Source of the DNA: Salinicoccus sp. RF5
Lineage (GTDB): Bacteria > Bacillota > Bacilli > Staphylococcales > Salinicoccaceae
Reading direction: 5' to 3'
Assembly: GCF_020786625.1 (NCBI RefSeq)
Contig: NZ_JAJGRC010000002.1
Location: 248,001-312,000 of the forward strand
Length of the DNA stretch: 64,000 nucleotides
Shown here: positions 18,591-26,629 of the stretch, in pieces
How positions within the stretch are numbered: the first letter of the stretch is position 1
Layout of the letters: each line of letters starts with the position of its first letter
Translations under genes and position numbers: made by a program
The notes under the pieces: generated by a model
The model's database searches: none
What the model was told of the DNA's origin: nothing
What the model saw: the letters and a program-made list of their open reading frames with translations, nothing else

Positions 18591-19601
18591 ATGGGTCTAC
18601 ATATCGTAAGATACGAAAAGGAAAATGAAGCGCAGTGGGGTGTCCTGTCAGGAGAAGAAGTAATTCCACTGACTAATACATCCGGCACATTGGATGCATT
18701 TTTGGAAGAAGGGCCGGATGAAGCGAAGTCCCTTCTGTCCTCAGAAGACGCCGAGTCATTTCCAGTAGGTGATTTGAGGCTTTTGAGTCCGGTGACCAAA
18801 CCGGCACGAATCGTCTGCCAGGGGGCGAACTATTCTTCACACCGTGAGGAATCGGGGCTCGAAGCAGCCCGTCCGCCGTTCAACATGATATTCGGCAAGG
18901 CGGACAGTTCCCTGTGTGGCGCCTATGAAGATGTCATCCGTCCGGACGGGGTGAAGCTTCTGGACTACGAAATAGAACTTGGCCTGGTACTCGGTACGGA
19001 GGTTACAGAGCATTCGGATATAAACGAAGACAACCTGCATGAGTATGTGGCGGGGCTTGTAATCACCAATGACATATCGGCACGTGACATCCAACTGCCT
19101 CAGGGCCAGTGGCTGAAGGGCAAGAGCTATCGTACATTCTGTCCGATAGGTCCATACCTGTATCTGCTTGATGAAGATGAAATGCCGCTCATCCATGACC
19201 TGGAACTTGATCTGTGGGTCAATGATGACCTGCGTCAGTCGGCAAACACGGACCAGCTTCTGTTCAAGCCTGCAGAGACGCTGGTGGAGCTTGCCGGCAT
19301 CATGGATCTCTCAAGAGGCGACCTCGTCATGACTGGGACGACAGGAGGCGTGGCAATGAATCTGACACCTGAGCTCCTCGGCAAAGTGACGAGTCTTGCG
19401 GTGCCGGGCCAGGAAAAGATCGACATGATGGTTGAAGATCAGGAAGGCAACGGAAGATATCTGAAGGATGGGGATGTGATCCGCTGTGCAATCAGAAGTG
19501 CAGATGGGAAGATCGACCTTGGGGAACAGCAGAACAGGGTCGTGTCACAAAGCATTGCGTCTTCGACAGCACGCAGTAATGGCCTCAATGCAGCAAAATG
19601 A
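18591..19601 (+). CDS. Fumarylacetoacetate hydrolase-family enzyme of the aromatic cluster
   Basis: A 336-residue FAH-fold protein. The metal-binding ExE pair is in KLLDYEIELGLVLG, NDISARDIQ and KGKSYRTFCPIGPY follow, and LSRGDLVMTGTTGG is the C-terminal signature. FAH enzymes cleave or decarboxylate oxo-acids from ring-cleavage pathways. Members include acylpyruvases, 4-oxalocrotonate decarboxylase and HpaG; the step here is undetermined. It precedes the monooxygenase and dioxygenase genes, but a terminator lies between, so it is its own unit. ATG after AAGGGGGAATGGTTCG has a rather long spacing. Confidence 0.8.
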   Translation: MGLHIVRYEKENEAQWGVLSGEEVIPLTNTSGTLDAFLEEGPDEAKSLLSSEDAESFPVGDLRLLSPVTKPARIVCQGANYSSHREESGLEAARPPFNMIFGKADSSLCGAYEDVIRPDGVKLLDYEIELGLVLGTEVTEHSDINEDNLHEYVAGLVITNDISARDIQLPQGQWLKGKSYRTFCPIGPYLYLLDEDEMPLIHDLELDLWVNDDLRQSANTDQLLFKPAETLVELAGIMDLSRGDLVMTGTTGGVAMNLTPELLGKVTSLAVPGQEKIDMMVEDQEGNGRYLKDGDVIRCAIRSADGKIDLGEQQNRVVSQSIASSTARSNGLNAAK

Positions 19602-19612
19602 TAGATGCATTT

Positions 19613-19646
19613 TAAGATTTGGGCACTTTTGTCCAGGTCTTTTTTG
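19613..19646 (+). terminator. Terminator after FAH-family gene
   Basis: An 11-bp stem (AAGATTTGGGC with GTCCAGGTCTT, three G-T pairs) is followed by TTTT, 12 bases after the stop. Confidence 0.75.
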
Positions 19647-19671
19647 TTTTCGGAAGGGCGTCCCAAGTGGT

Positions 19672-19688
19672 CCTTACACATTGTAAGG
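19672..19688. promoter_or_regulatory. Short perfect palindrome in the upstream region of the monooxygenase gene
   Basis: CCTTACA-CAT-TGTAAGG is a perfect 7-bp inverted repeat without a T run. It lies about 210 bp before the flavin monooxygenase start. It may be a regulator site; no known family is assigned. Confidence 0.35.
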
Positions 19689-19857
19689 AAAAGTTCATAT
19701 CTTTTTGAAGAATACTTGAACCTTATCATATCAACGGTTCCGCGAATCATATGAAAGCGTTTTAGTACATTTCGTTTTAAAATATTAGAATTTTCATATA
19801 ATTAATAGGTGCTCATGACATAAGGTAACGCATATACTTCTAATTAACCTATCAAAC

Positions 19858-19871
19858 TGATAGCGCTTACA
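19858..19871 (+). promoter_or_regulatory. cre site (CcpA) before the aromatic monooxygenase
   Basis: TGATAGCGCTTACA matches TGWNANCGNTNWCA at every position. It ends 24 bases before the start codon. CTATCA-AAC-TGATAG, a perfect inverted repeat at 19849-19863, overlaps it and could be a second operator. Confidence 0.75.
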
Positions 19872-19895
19872 AACAGAAGGGGGAATTGTAAGTTT

Positions 19896-21101
19896 ATGAA
19901 AGAAACAAACGTACTACAAAAACCTGTATCACGTGAAGAGCTGTTGCGCAGAGCCAAAGAACTTGGTGAGCTCGCAGAAAAGCATTCATTGGAATCTGAT
20001 GAAAACGGACAGTTGAACGATATAGTCATAGAGAAGATGAAAGAAGGCGGCTTCCAATACTTGATGCGTCCGAAATCCTACGGCGGTCAGGAAGTGGATT
20101 TTGAAACGTTCGGAGAAATCATCCGTACTGTAGCGTACCACAGTGTACCAGCTGCCTGGATCACATACTTTGCGATCATACATGAAACATGGCCGGCATT
20201 CCTGCCTAAAAAAGGACGGGATGATTTATATGGCCGCGGTGAGCTGATGGCTGACGTCTTTGCACCTGTTGGAGAAGTGGAAGATGCACCGGACGGCGAA
20301 GGCTACATCGTCAGCGGCACATGGAACTTCTGCAGCGGCGTCCTCTGGTGCGATTGGATTGCACTTGGTGCCATCCATAAGATGAGGGACGCAGAAGAAC
20401 CTGAATTGAGCCTGTTCATCGTACACAAGGATGATGCCGAAATCATCAAGAACTGGGATACATTGGGGCTCAGGGGAACCGGCAGTAACGCAGTCAAACT
20501 GGATAAGGCGTACGTGCCACCACATTATGTATTCCCAATCAAAAGAGTGGTTGAAGGTGCAACGGCGCCGGACGGAAACTACGAAGAGGACTACACCATC
20601 TTCAACGTCCCTTACCTTGCATACTTCCTGTCAGGATTCTCGCAGATTGCGCTCGGCGGCCTGGGACGTCTTGTCGATGACTACACTGAAAAGACGAAAA
20701 GCCGTGTAAGGATCTACAACAACAACAAGAATGAGAAGGACGGCAGCAGCGGTCAGCGTACGCTTGGAGAAATAACGATGGAGTACAATGCACTCAAAAA
20801 CATCGGTGCAGATTATCTCAAGAGGATGCAGTACTACCGTGACAACGGCATCAGGGTGCTGGACGAGAAGGAACGTGAAGAACTGTTCGCAATGCGCGGC
20901 TATGTCTCCAAACATTCCGCACAGCTTGCAACACGCATCATCGTAAACCTCGGTGGCAACGCCATATACAGGGACGGCCACTCCGAAAGGTTCGTACGCG
21001 ACCTGATTGCGGTTGCAGCACACCCGACGCACCTCTATGAAGATGCGATGGTCGGCTACGGCAAGTCCATCCTCGGCTTCGACGGCCACCCGATGTGGTA
21101 A
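19896..21101 (+). CDS. Class D flavin monooxygenase, oxygenase component (HpaB/HsaA-like, acyl-CoA dehydrogenase fold)
   Basis: A 401-residue protein of acyl-CoA dehydrogenase fold but without CoA-pathway context. Features include EKMKEGGFQYLMRPKSYGGQE near the N-terminus, GTWNFCSGVLWCDWIALG in the middle barrel, WDTLGLRGTGSNAV, and a C-terminal helical domain with GGNAIYRDGHSERFVRDL. Such enzymes (p-hydroxyphenylacetate hydroxylase C2, HsaA) add an ortho hydroxyl to a phenol using reduced flavin from a separate reductase; a reductase gene is at 25273. It directly precedes the extradiol dioxygenase, so it probably makes the catechol. The phenolic substrate is unknown. Confidence 0.86.
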   Translation: MKETNVLQKPVSREELLRRAKELGELAEKHSLESDENGQLNDIVIEKMKEGGFQYLMRPKSYGGQEVDFETFGEIIRTVAYHSVPAAWITYFAIIHETWPAFLPKKGRDDLYGRGELMADVFAPVGEVEDAPDGEGYIVSGTWNFCSGVLWCDWIALGAIHKMRDAEEPELSLFIVHKDDAEIIKNWDTLGLRGTGSNAVKLDKAYVPPHYVFPIKRVVEGATAPDGNYEEDYTIFNVPYLAYFLSGFSQIALGGLGRLVDDYTEKTKSRVRIYNNNKNEKDGSSGQRTLGEITMEYNALKNIGADYLKRMQYYRDNGIRVLDEKEREELFAMRGYVSKHSAQLATRIIVNLGGNAIYRDGHSERFVRDLIAVAAHPTHLYEDAMVGYGKSILGFDGHPMW

Positions 21102-21146
21102 TAAAAATAATTTATATAAAACAAACTTTATTAGGGGGAAATGACA

Positions 21147-22154
21147 ATGAAACAAGAACCAATCTTTGATGTGGCGCAGCTGGCCCATTTTGAAATCTAC
21201 AGTCCGAAAATTGAGGAATCAGTAAAGTTTTTCACAGATATTCTGGGGATGACCGAAGTTGCACGTGAAGGAAAATCAGTTTATTTGAGAGCCTATGAAG
21301 ATATTTACCATAATTCACTTAAAATCACGGAGAACTCTGAAGCGGGTATTGGTCATATGGCTTTAAGGGCCAGATCTCCGCAGGCACTTGAGCGCCGTGT
21401 CAAAGTACTGGAAGAAATGGGTGCTGGAATCGGCTGGGTTGATGGAGATGTCGGTCACGGTCCAGCCTATCAATTCGAAGCGCCAGATGGCCATATAATG
21501 GAAATCTTCTGGGAAGTGGAATATTATGAGGCACCAGAAAGTGAGAAGACGGCTCTGCTGAACAGACCTCAAAAAAGGCCGGGTAGAGGGGTGCCCGTGC
21601 GCCGCATCGATCATGTGAACATTCTGGCAAGTGATACAAATAAAACGGTTGAATTCTTGGAAGAAGCCCTTGGATTCAGGGTGAACGAAAGAATTCTAGC
21701 AGATGATAATACTGATATTGCTGCTTGGACGAGTGTCAGTAACTTGGCACATGATATCGCAATCATGGGCGACATGATGGGCGGCAAGGGCAGGCTTCAC
21801 CACATCTGCTACTGGTATGGCTATGCGCAGAACCTGTCAGACGTTTCTGACCTCCTGCTCGATAATGGATATGAAATCGAAGAAGGTCCGTTGAAACATG
21901 GTGTCTCCCAGGCACAATGCATGTATGTCCGTGAACCGGGTGGCAACCGGGTGGAGTTATTCGGTGATGCAGGTTATCTCATCTTCGATCCGGACTGGAA
22001 GACGGTGGAATGGAAAGGTGAGGATCTTCAGAAAGCGGTTGTGTGGCATGGATCTGAACTGCAGCCTGAGTTCATGAAATATGGTACACCTGACATCCCG
22101 GATCCTGCGGAAGCGGTATCGGAAGAAGTGGGAGCAGAAAAGACAAACGTGTAA
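21147..22154 (+). CDS. Extradiol (catechol 2,3-type) dioxygenase, VOC superfamily
   Basis: A 335-residue two-domain type I extradiol dioxygenase. The metal ligands are His156 (RIDHVNIL), His219 (RLHHICYW) and Glu270 (NRVELFG), closely matching H155/H214/E267 of homoprotocatechuate 2,3-dioxygenase. His202 in LAHDIAIMG fits the second-sphere histidine. It would open a catechol ring next to the diol. ATG 21147 is chosen over ATG 21141 because TTAGGGGG sits nine bases upstream. It follows the monooxygenase by 45 bp and precedes the C-C hydrolase. Confidence 0.93.
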   Translation: MKQEPIFDVAQLAHFEIYSPKIEESVKFFTDILGMTEVAREGKSVYLRAYEDIYHNSLKITENSEAGIGHMALRARSPQALERRVKVLEEMGAGIGWVDGDVGHGPAYQFEAPDGHIMEIFWEVEYYEAPESEKTALLNRPQKRPGRGVPVRRIDHVNILASDTNKTVEFLEEALGFRVNERILADDNTDIAAWTSVSNLAHDIAIMGDMMGGKGRLHHICYWYGYAQNLSDVSDLLLDNGYEIEEGPLKHGVSQAQCMYVREPGGNRVELFGDAGYLIFDPDWKTVEWKGEDLQKAVVWHGSELQPEFMKYGTPDIPDPAEAVSEEVGAEKTNV

Positions 22155-22223
22155 ATTGATTGTTGGAGACTTCACATGATGATCTTATAAAGCACCACAC
22201 GATAAACAGAAGGAGGATTTATC

Positions 22224-23069
22224 TTGACAGCAACTGATAATAAGCAAGCAGCTGAAAAAAGCATGAAGGTCAACGGCATTGAGACGAACTATCTCGAGGC
22301 AGGCTCAGGCACGGAAACCATGATACTCATTCATGGTTCCGGCCCCGGGGTTTCCGCCTTCGCCAACTGGCGTCTGGTACTGCCCCGCCTGAGTGAGTCA
22401 CTCCATGTATTCGCTCCAGATGTTGTGGGATTCGGCAAGACGGAGAAGGTCTCGAAAGAGGAGTATGGCCTGGATACTTGGGTCAATCATCTGATCGGCT
22501 TCATTGAAGAAGTGGCGGACGGTCCTGTATATCTTGTCGGCAACTCATTCGGTGGCGCGATGGCATTGCACATTGCAGACAGAAGGCCGGACCTCGTCAA
22601 AAAGCTCATCCTGATGGGTTCGGTGGGTGTAAAGTACGAGATCACCCATGGTCTTGATAAAGTATGGGGTTATGACCCGAGCATCGAGAACATGCGTGAA
22701 CTGATCGAGCTGTTCTCCTATGACCAGGCGGCTGCAAAGAATGAAGAGCTCGTCCGTCTGCGCTATGAGGCAAGCACGGAACCTGAATCCGAAGAAGCAT
22801 TCCGTTCAATGTTCTATGACAATCGTCAGGAACGTCTGAATGAACTCTCACTGCCGGAAGAGAGGCTCAAGAATATCGAGGTGGAGACGCTCCTGTTCCA
22901 TGGTATGAACGACCAGGTCATCCCGATCGAGGAGACGAGCTACAAAATGGTACAGCTTCTGCCGAACTCCGCCCTCCATATCTTCAACAAGTGTGGGCAC
23001 TGGACGCAGATTGAAAAGACGGACCCTTTCATCGACCACATACTCGCATTTGTGGAAGATAAGGAATAG
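22224..23069 (+). CDS. Meta-cleavage product hydrolase (alpha/beta hydrolase)
   Basis: A 281-residue alpha/beta hydrolase like XylF, TodF, BphD and HsaD. The oxyanion region HGSGPGVSAFANW is typical of carbon-carbon-bond hydrolases. Ser108 is the nucleophile in VGNSFGGA, an aspartate lies in FHGMNDQVIP and the histidine in KCGHWTQIEKTDPF. It would split the ring-opened product into a carboxylic acid and 2-hydroxypentadienoate (or a homologue). The start is TTG, seven bases after AAGGAGG. It is the last gene of the monooxygenase-dioxygenase-hydrolase unit. Confidence 0.9.
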   Translation: MTATDNKQAAEKSMKVNGIETNYLEAGSGTETMILIHGSGPGVSAFANWRLVLPRLSESLHVFAPDVVGFGKTEKVSKEEYGLDTWVNHLIGFIEEVADGPVYLVGNSFGGAMALHIADRRPDLVKKLILMGSVGVKYEITHGLDKVWGYDPSIENMRELIELFSYDQAAAKNEELVRLRYEASTEPESEEAFRSMFYDNRQERLNELSLPEERLKNIEVETLLFHGMNDQVIPIEETSYKMVQLLPNSALHIFNKCGHWTQIEKTDPFIDHILAFVEDKE

Positions 23070-23072
23070 CAT

Positions 23073-23104
23073 AAAAAAGGATGGCCGATGGCCATCCTTT
23101 TTTA
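23073..23104. terminator. Bidirectional terminator between hydrolase and regulator genes
   Basis: AAAAAAGGATGGCC and GGCCATCCTTTTTT form a long perfect stem with a 3-base loop between convergent stops. Confidence 0.92.
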
Positions 23105-23107
23105 TGT

Positions 23108-24937
23108 TCAAATTTTCCCCTGGGCTTTGAGTATATTCAATGCCATATATACGGAAAATAAATTCTTTGTATCATCCAGTTCGATTCCGAGTATCTCACT
23201 GATCTTGCCGAGACGGTAGCGCAGGCCGCTGATCGACATCGAAATGGCCTTTGCCGTGGCATTGATGTTCATGCCATTTTCGATATAGTCCTGCAATGTA
23301 TTGACCAATTCAAGGTCCGGATCCTCCTTGAGCAGCCTGCCGACCTGGTTGTCGACGAACCGGTTGATCAGCTGATCATCGGAGATCTGGAAGAGCACGC
23401 TTTCGATGCCCAGCTCTTCATAGAAGATGATCTGTTTGCTGGCGCTCTTGGCGTTGAGGGCGGTGAGGGTCTCCTTGTGCAGCAGGGGGAGTTCTTCGAG
23501 GCCATTCGAAGTGGAACTCACCCCTACGAAGAACTTATAGTCCTTGAGCCTTGCGCTGCAGTATTTGAGCAGCTTTTTGATGAAAGTGTCACGGCTTGAA
23601 AAAATCCTTTTGAAGCTGCTGCATTCCATCACAATGACGATCTTATTGGATTTCTGCGCGGCGAAAGCGTCCATGCTGCGTTCCCGGAAGAAGAGGGTGA
23701 TGTAGCGGATCAGGGTTTCTGTAGTTTCCACTTCGTTGCTCAATTCATCCTCATTGATGTTGCGCTCAAGCGTCATCATCCAGTAGTTCGCATCCGGGTC
23801 GATCTCCATGTATTGGGCATATTTGTAGAGTTCCTGTTTATCGAGCCGTCCATCCAGGACATCGTTCAGGAAGCCCCGCCTGATATTCTGTTCCGTATTG
23901 ATCTTTATGTTTTCATTCAACCGGATGATGGATGCCATCAAGGCAGCCTGATCGATGATCATGCGGTCCAGTTCACTTGGGGGTTCCCCTCCCTTATAGA
24001 TGAAGGAACAGTACCCTTGAATTTTATTTTCAAAGTAGATCGGTGTCCTGAGGAGACCGGAATCCGCTGAAATTTCCATGTAATCAGTCGTACGCGTATC
24101 GAGGCCCTTCAGTTCGAAATCTATGACTGCCCCCTCCGACTGCCTGACGATCCGATGTCCGCCGTCCTCTATGAAGGCCGGCAGGCCGGTTTCCTGTTCA
24201 AGCAGGTTGAGTATGTTCTGGAGGTTCTGCTTCGACAGCAGTTCCTCTATCAGCTTCCGGTGAACTTGATTTCCTTTTGACAGGTAGTCCCGCTCCTCCT
24301 TGAGTTTTGCCGTAACCGCATCCAGCTCCTTGATCATGCTTGCAGACTGGTAGTAGCGGTATTCGTTCTGCTGCTCCTCACCCCATTTGTCGAGGGGCAT
24401 GCAGAGTGCCTTGCAGTGGTCGTGTCCCATCGCCCTGCACCCGGTCTCCTTGACGAGTATCGTCTTCTCGAGGACTGCAGACAGGTAGCCGCTCGCATAT
24501 CCGCATAAAGTGTGGCAGACAGGGCAATCGCTTTCCGGATTCTCCTCAAGGTGCCCCTCCGCTTCATAGGAATTGAACCAGGACAGGTCGATGTATTCCA
24601 TGTTGTCATCGGCATCAAAACGGATGTCGTTGATTTCGACTTTCTCAAGATAGCCGTGCAGGATATGAAGTTTCGGCCCGGCATTAATCAGGTCCATCTT
24701 GTCGGTCCATTCCATGCTGCGGACCTTTTCACCGTCACTCATGCCGGTGTGCCAGCCATACCTGATGAATATCCCTTTGGAACGTTCCTCCCCCATGCTT
24801 TGGAGAAGTTCCTGCTTCAGGGTTTCCAATGCGGTGGTCGGGATGCTCACCATCCGTTTATGGAAGGTATTCAAGGTCTCTTCCTTGGGTAATTTGAAAA
24901 CACTTTTCAAGCTCATATCGGTGGATTCAGCGGTCAT
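23108..24937 (-). CDS. Phenol-sensor regulator: XylR_N-V4R domain fused to PucR-type HTH
   Basis: A 609-residue regulator. Residues about 10-110 fit the XylR_N aromatic-binding domain of DmpR/XylR/MopR. A V4R segment follows with Cys141, Glu164, Cys167 and Cys175, whose spacing (23, 3 and 8) equals the MopR zinc site C155-E178-C181-C189. A coiled-coil linker is near 190-230, then a GAF/PucR-like middle region, then a PucR HTH at about 545-600 (NATAKAISMSISGLRYRLGK). No sigma-54 AAA+ domain is present. It likely activates the aromatic genes around it on binding a phenol (inference). ATG 24937 follows AAGGAG; the GTG at 24946 overlaps that site. A paralogue lies at 61181. Confidence 0.88.
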   Translation of the reverse strand: MTAESTDMSLKSVFKLPKEETLNTFHKRMVSIPTTALETLKQELLQSMGEERSKGIFIRYGWHTGMSDGEKVRSMEWTDKMDLINAGPKLHILHGYLEKVEINDIRFDADDNMEYIDLSWFNSYEAEGHLEENPESDCPVCHTLCGYASGYLSAVLEKTILVKETGCRAMGHDHCKALCMPLDKWGEEQQNEYRYYQSASMIKELDAVTAKLKEERDYLSKGNQVHRKLIEELLSKQNLQNILNLLEQETGLPAFIEDGGHRIVRQSEGAVIDFELKGLDTRTTDYMEISADSGLLRTPIYFENKIQGYCSFIYKGGEPPSELDRMIIDQAALMASIIRLNENIKINTEQNIRRGFLNDVLDGRLDKQELYKYAQYMEIDPDANYWMMTLERNINEDELSNEVETTETLIRYITLFFRERSMDAFAAQKSNKIVIVMECSSFKRIFSSRDTFIKKLLKYCSARLKDYKFFVGVSSTSNGLEELPLLHKETLTALNAKSASKQIIFYEELGIESVLFQISDDQLINRFVDNQVGRLLKEDPDLELVNTLQDYIENGMNINATAKAISMSISGLRYRLGKISEILGIELDDTKNLFSVYMALNILKAQGKI

Positions 24938-25272
24938 CTGCAACACTCCTTCTCTGAAAATCCATTACTTCATCATGTGACTTTAACATATTCCATACTA
25001 AAATATTTAAATATTCACACTAATTATAGGTTATAATGCAAGTCACAGGATGATAGCATGTAATTAATCTATTCAGAGTGCTTCAGTGGCTCTAAAAATT
25101 TTTGAAATTGTTTGGTAGCGATTTCATTATATCCATTCGCCGGCCATTTTGCAAAAATCAGCCGTGCATTGAGGGACTGGAGCATTTCTACTGGATGGAG
25201 CATAAATAAAACTTAACGTGGAAGCAACTTGCTAATCGATAATTCTTCAAATCACTCAAGGGGGTAATTTTA
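24938..25272. promoter_or_regulatory. Divergent control region with cre-like site
   Basis: This 335-bp AT-rich gap separates the sensor-regulator from the flavin-reductase operon and holds no credible ORF. TGGTAGCGATTTCA at 25113-25126 matches the cre consensus at 13 of 14 positions. AAAATTTTTGAA at 25095-25106 recurs upstream of the second monooxygenase at 63123-63134. Both strands probably start transcription here, but I could not place a promoter with confidence. Confidence 0.5.
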
Positions 25273-25755
25273 ATGGAAGATCGTCAATTCAGGAATGCAA
25301 TGGGGAAATTCGCAACAGGTGTCAACGTCATCGCAACGGAGGTGGATGGTGAAGTCTACGGCATGACGGCGAACGCGTTCATGTCCGTGTCACTCGATCC
25401 GAAGCTGATCGTCATCTCCATCGGCAATCATGCGAAGATGCTCGAGCGGATCCGCCAGAGCGGCAAGTTCTCGGTGAACGTCCTGTCTTGCGAGCAGCAG
25501 GAGGAGTCCATGAGATTCGCGGGCCAGAAACAATTTGAAGATAAATTTGAATTCGATACGCTGGCTGGTGTACCGGTCGTGGAGAATGCCCTGTGCCAGC
25601 TCTCCTGTGATGTCTACAACGAGCATACGGAAGGGGACCATGTCCTCTTCATCGGCAAGGTGAACGATCTGGTGCTCGAAGAGGGTGACCCGCTCATCTT
25701 CAACTGCGGCAAGTACCGCCGCCTGGAAGCGCTCGAAGAAGTCAGCAGCAAATAA
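25273..25755 (+). CDS. Flavin reductase, small component of two-component monooxygenase
   Basis: A 160-residue HpaC/HsaB-type NAD(P)H:flavin oxidoreductase. FRNAMGKFATGVNVIAT, GMTANAFMSVSLDP and SGKFSVNVLS are the standard motifs of the family, and the C-terminal LIFNCGKYRRLE is typical. It would supply reduced FMN or FAD to the flavin monooxygenases at 19896 and 63203. It heads an operon with the RibF-like gene (35 bp) and the hydratase (12 bp). Confidence 0.92.
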   Translation: MEDRQFRNAMGKFATGVNVIATEVDGEVYGMTANAFMSVSLDPKLIVISIGNHAKMLERIRQSGKFSVNVLSCEQQEESMRFAGQKQFEDKFEFDTLAGVPVVENALCQLSCDVYNEHTEGDHVLFIGKVNDLVLEEGDPLIFNCGKYRRLEALEEVSSK

Positions 25756-25789
25756 TACATTCGGCAATATTTGAAGGGGGATGGCCTGA

Positions 25790-26617
25790 ATGGAAATCAT
25801 TCATCTGAACGAAGAGAATCTGGAAAGCTGGCAGAACAGATCGCGCAGGAATGTCATTGCACTTGGTTTTTTTGATGGTGTCCATAAGGGCCATCAGAAA
25901 GTCATCGGCACTGCAGCGGAAGCAGCTGAAAAAGCGGGGGCTGCACTCGATGTGATGAGCTTCTTCCCGCATCCGAAGACGGTGCTGTCGAACGGCAAAA
26001 AGCAGGTGGAGTATCTGATGCCGCTCGAGGAGAAGGCGCGCATCCTTGAGGGGATGGGTGTCGACCGCCTCTACATCGTAAAGTTCACCAAGGCATTCGC
26101 TTCGCTCGCACCCGAGGATTATGTGGCAGAGTATCTGTCCAAGTTCGATACGATCCACGCTGTGGCGGGGTATGACTTCTCCTACGGATTCAGGGGGGAA
26201 GGGACGATCGACCGGCTGTATGCCGATTCCGGTTTCCGAATCACTACATCGAAAGTGGAGAAGGTCGAGCACACCGGCGAGAAGATCAGTTCCACCCGCA
26301 TCCGTACGGCCATCCTGGATGGGAAAGTGTCCGAGTTGTACCAGATGCTCGGACGGCGCTACCGGACATGCGCTGAATGTTCGGATGGTCATCTTTCATT
26401 GAAGGATTACTACATGCTGCCGCAGGATGGCATATACGACGTCATCATCGACAACGGCGTCAGCCGGTATCGCACGCAGATTTATGTGGACAGTGCACAG
26501 CAGCGGATTACATTTACGAAGCACTGTCTGATGGATCACATCAACCAGCAAGAAATCGCCATCACTTGGGAGAGAAGGGTTGCATCCCATTCCTTCTATC
26601 AACTGGTGGCACAATAG
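25790..26617 (+). CDS. RibF paralogue: FMN adenylyltransferase domain with degenerate riboflavin kinase domain
   Basis: A 275-residue protein related to bifunctional RibF (usually about 310-320). The adenylyltransferase half is intact: GFFDGVHKGHQK, FFPHPKTVLS, VAGYDFSYGFRGEG and the ISSTRIR motif. In the kinase half, the expected glycine-rich stretch with GFPTAN after LGRRYR is missing, and the text runs straight to LKDYYMLPQDGIYDV; the kinase should not bind ATP. It probably converts FMN to FAD for the monooxygenases. Location between flavin reductase and hydratase genes, rather than with truB/rpsO, marks it as an accessory copy. Confidence 0.8.
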   Translation: MEIIHLNEENLESWQNRSRRNVIALGFFDGVHKGHQKVIGTAAEAAEKAGAALDVMSFFPHPKTVLSNGKKQVEYLMPLEEKARILEGMGVDRLYIVKFTKAFASLAPEDYVAEYLSKFDTIHAVAGYDFSYGFRGEGTIDRLYADSGFRITTSKVEKVEHTGEKISSTRIRTAILDGKVSELYQMLGRRYRTCAECSDGHLSLKDYYMLPQDGIYDVIIDNGVSRYRTQIYVDSAQQRITFTKHCLMDHINQQEIAITWERRVASHSFYQLVAQ

Positions 26618-26629
26618 GGAGGCACATTC

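Noticed and set aside
23108..24937. Sigma-54-dependent activator, as suggested by the XylR_N domain
   Set aside because: There is no Walker A/B AAA+ module or GAFTGA motif, the C-terminal HTH is PucR-type, and no -24/-12 promoter (GG-N10-GC) stands before the target genes.
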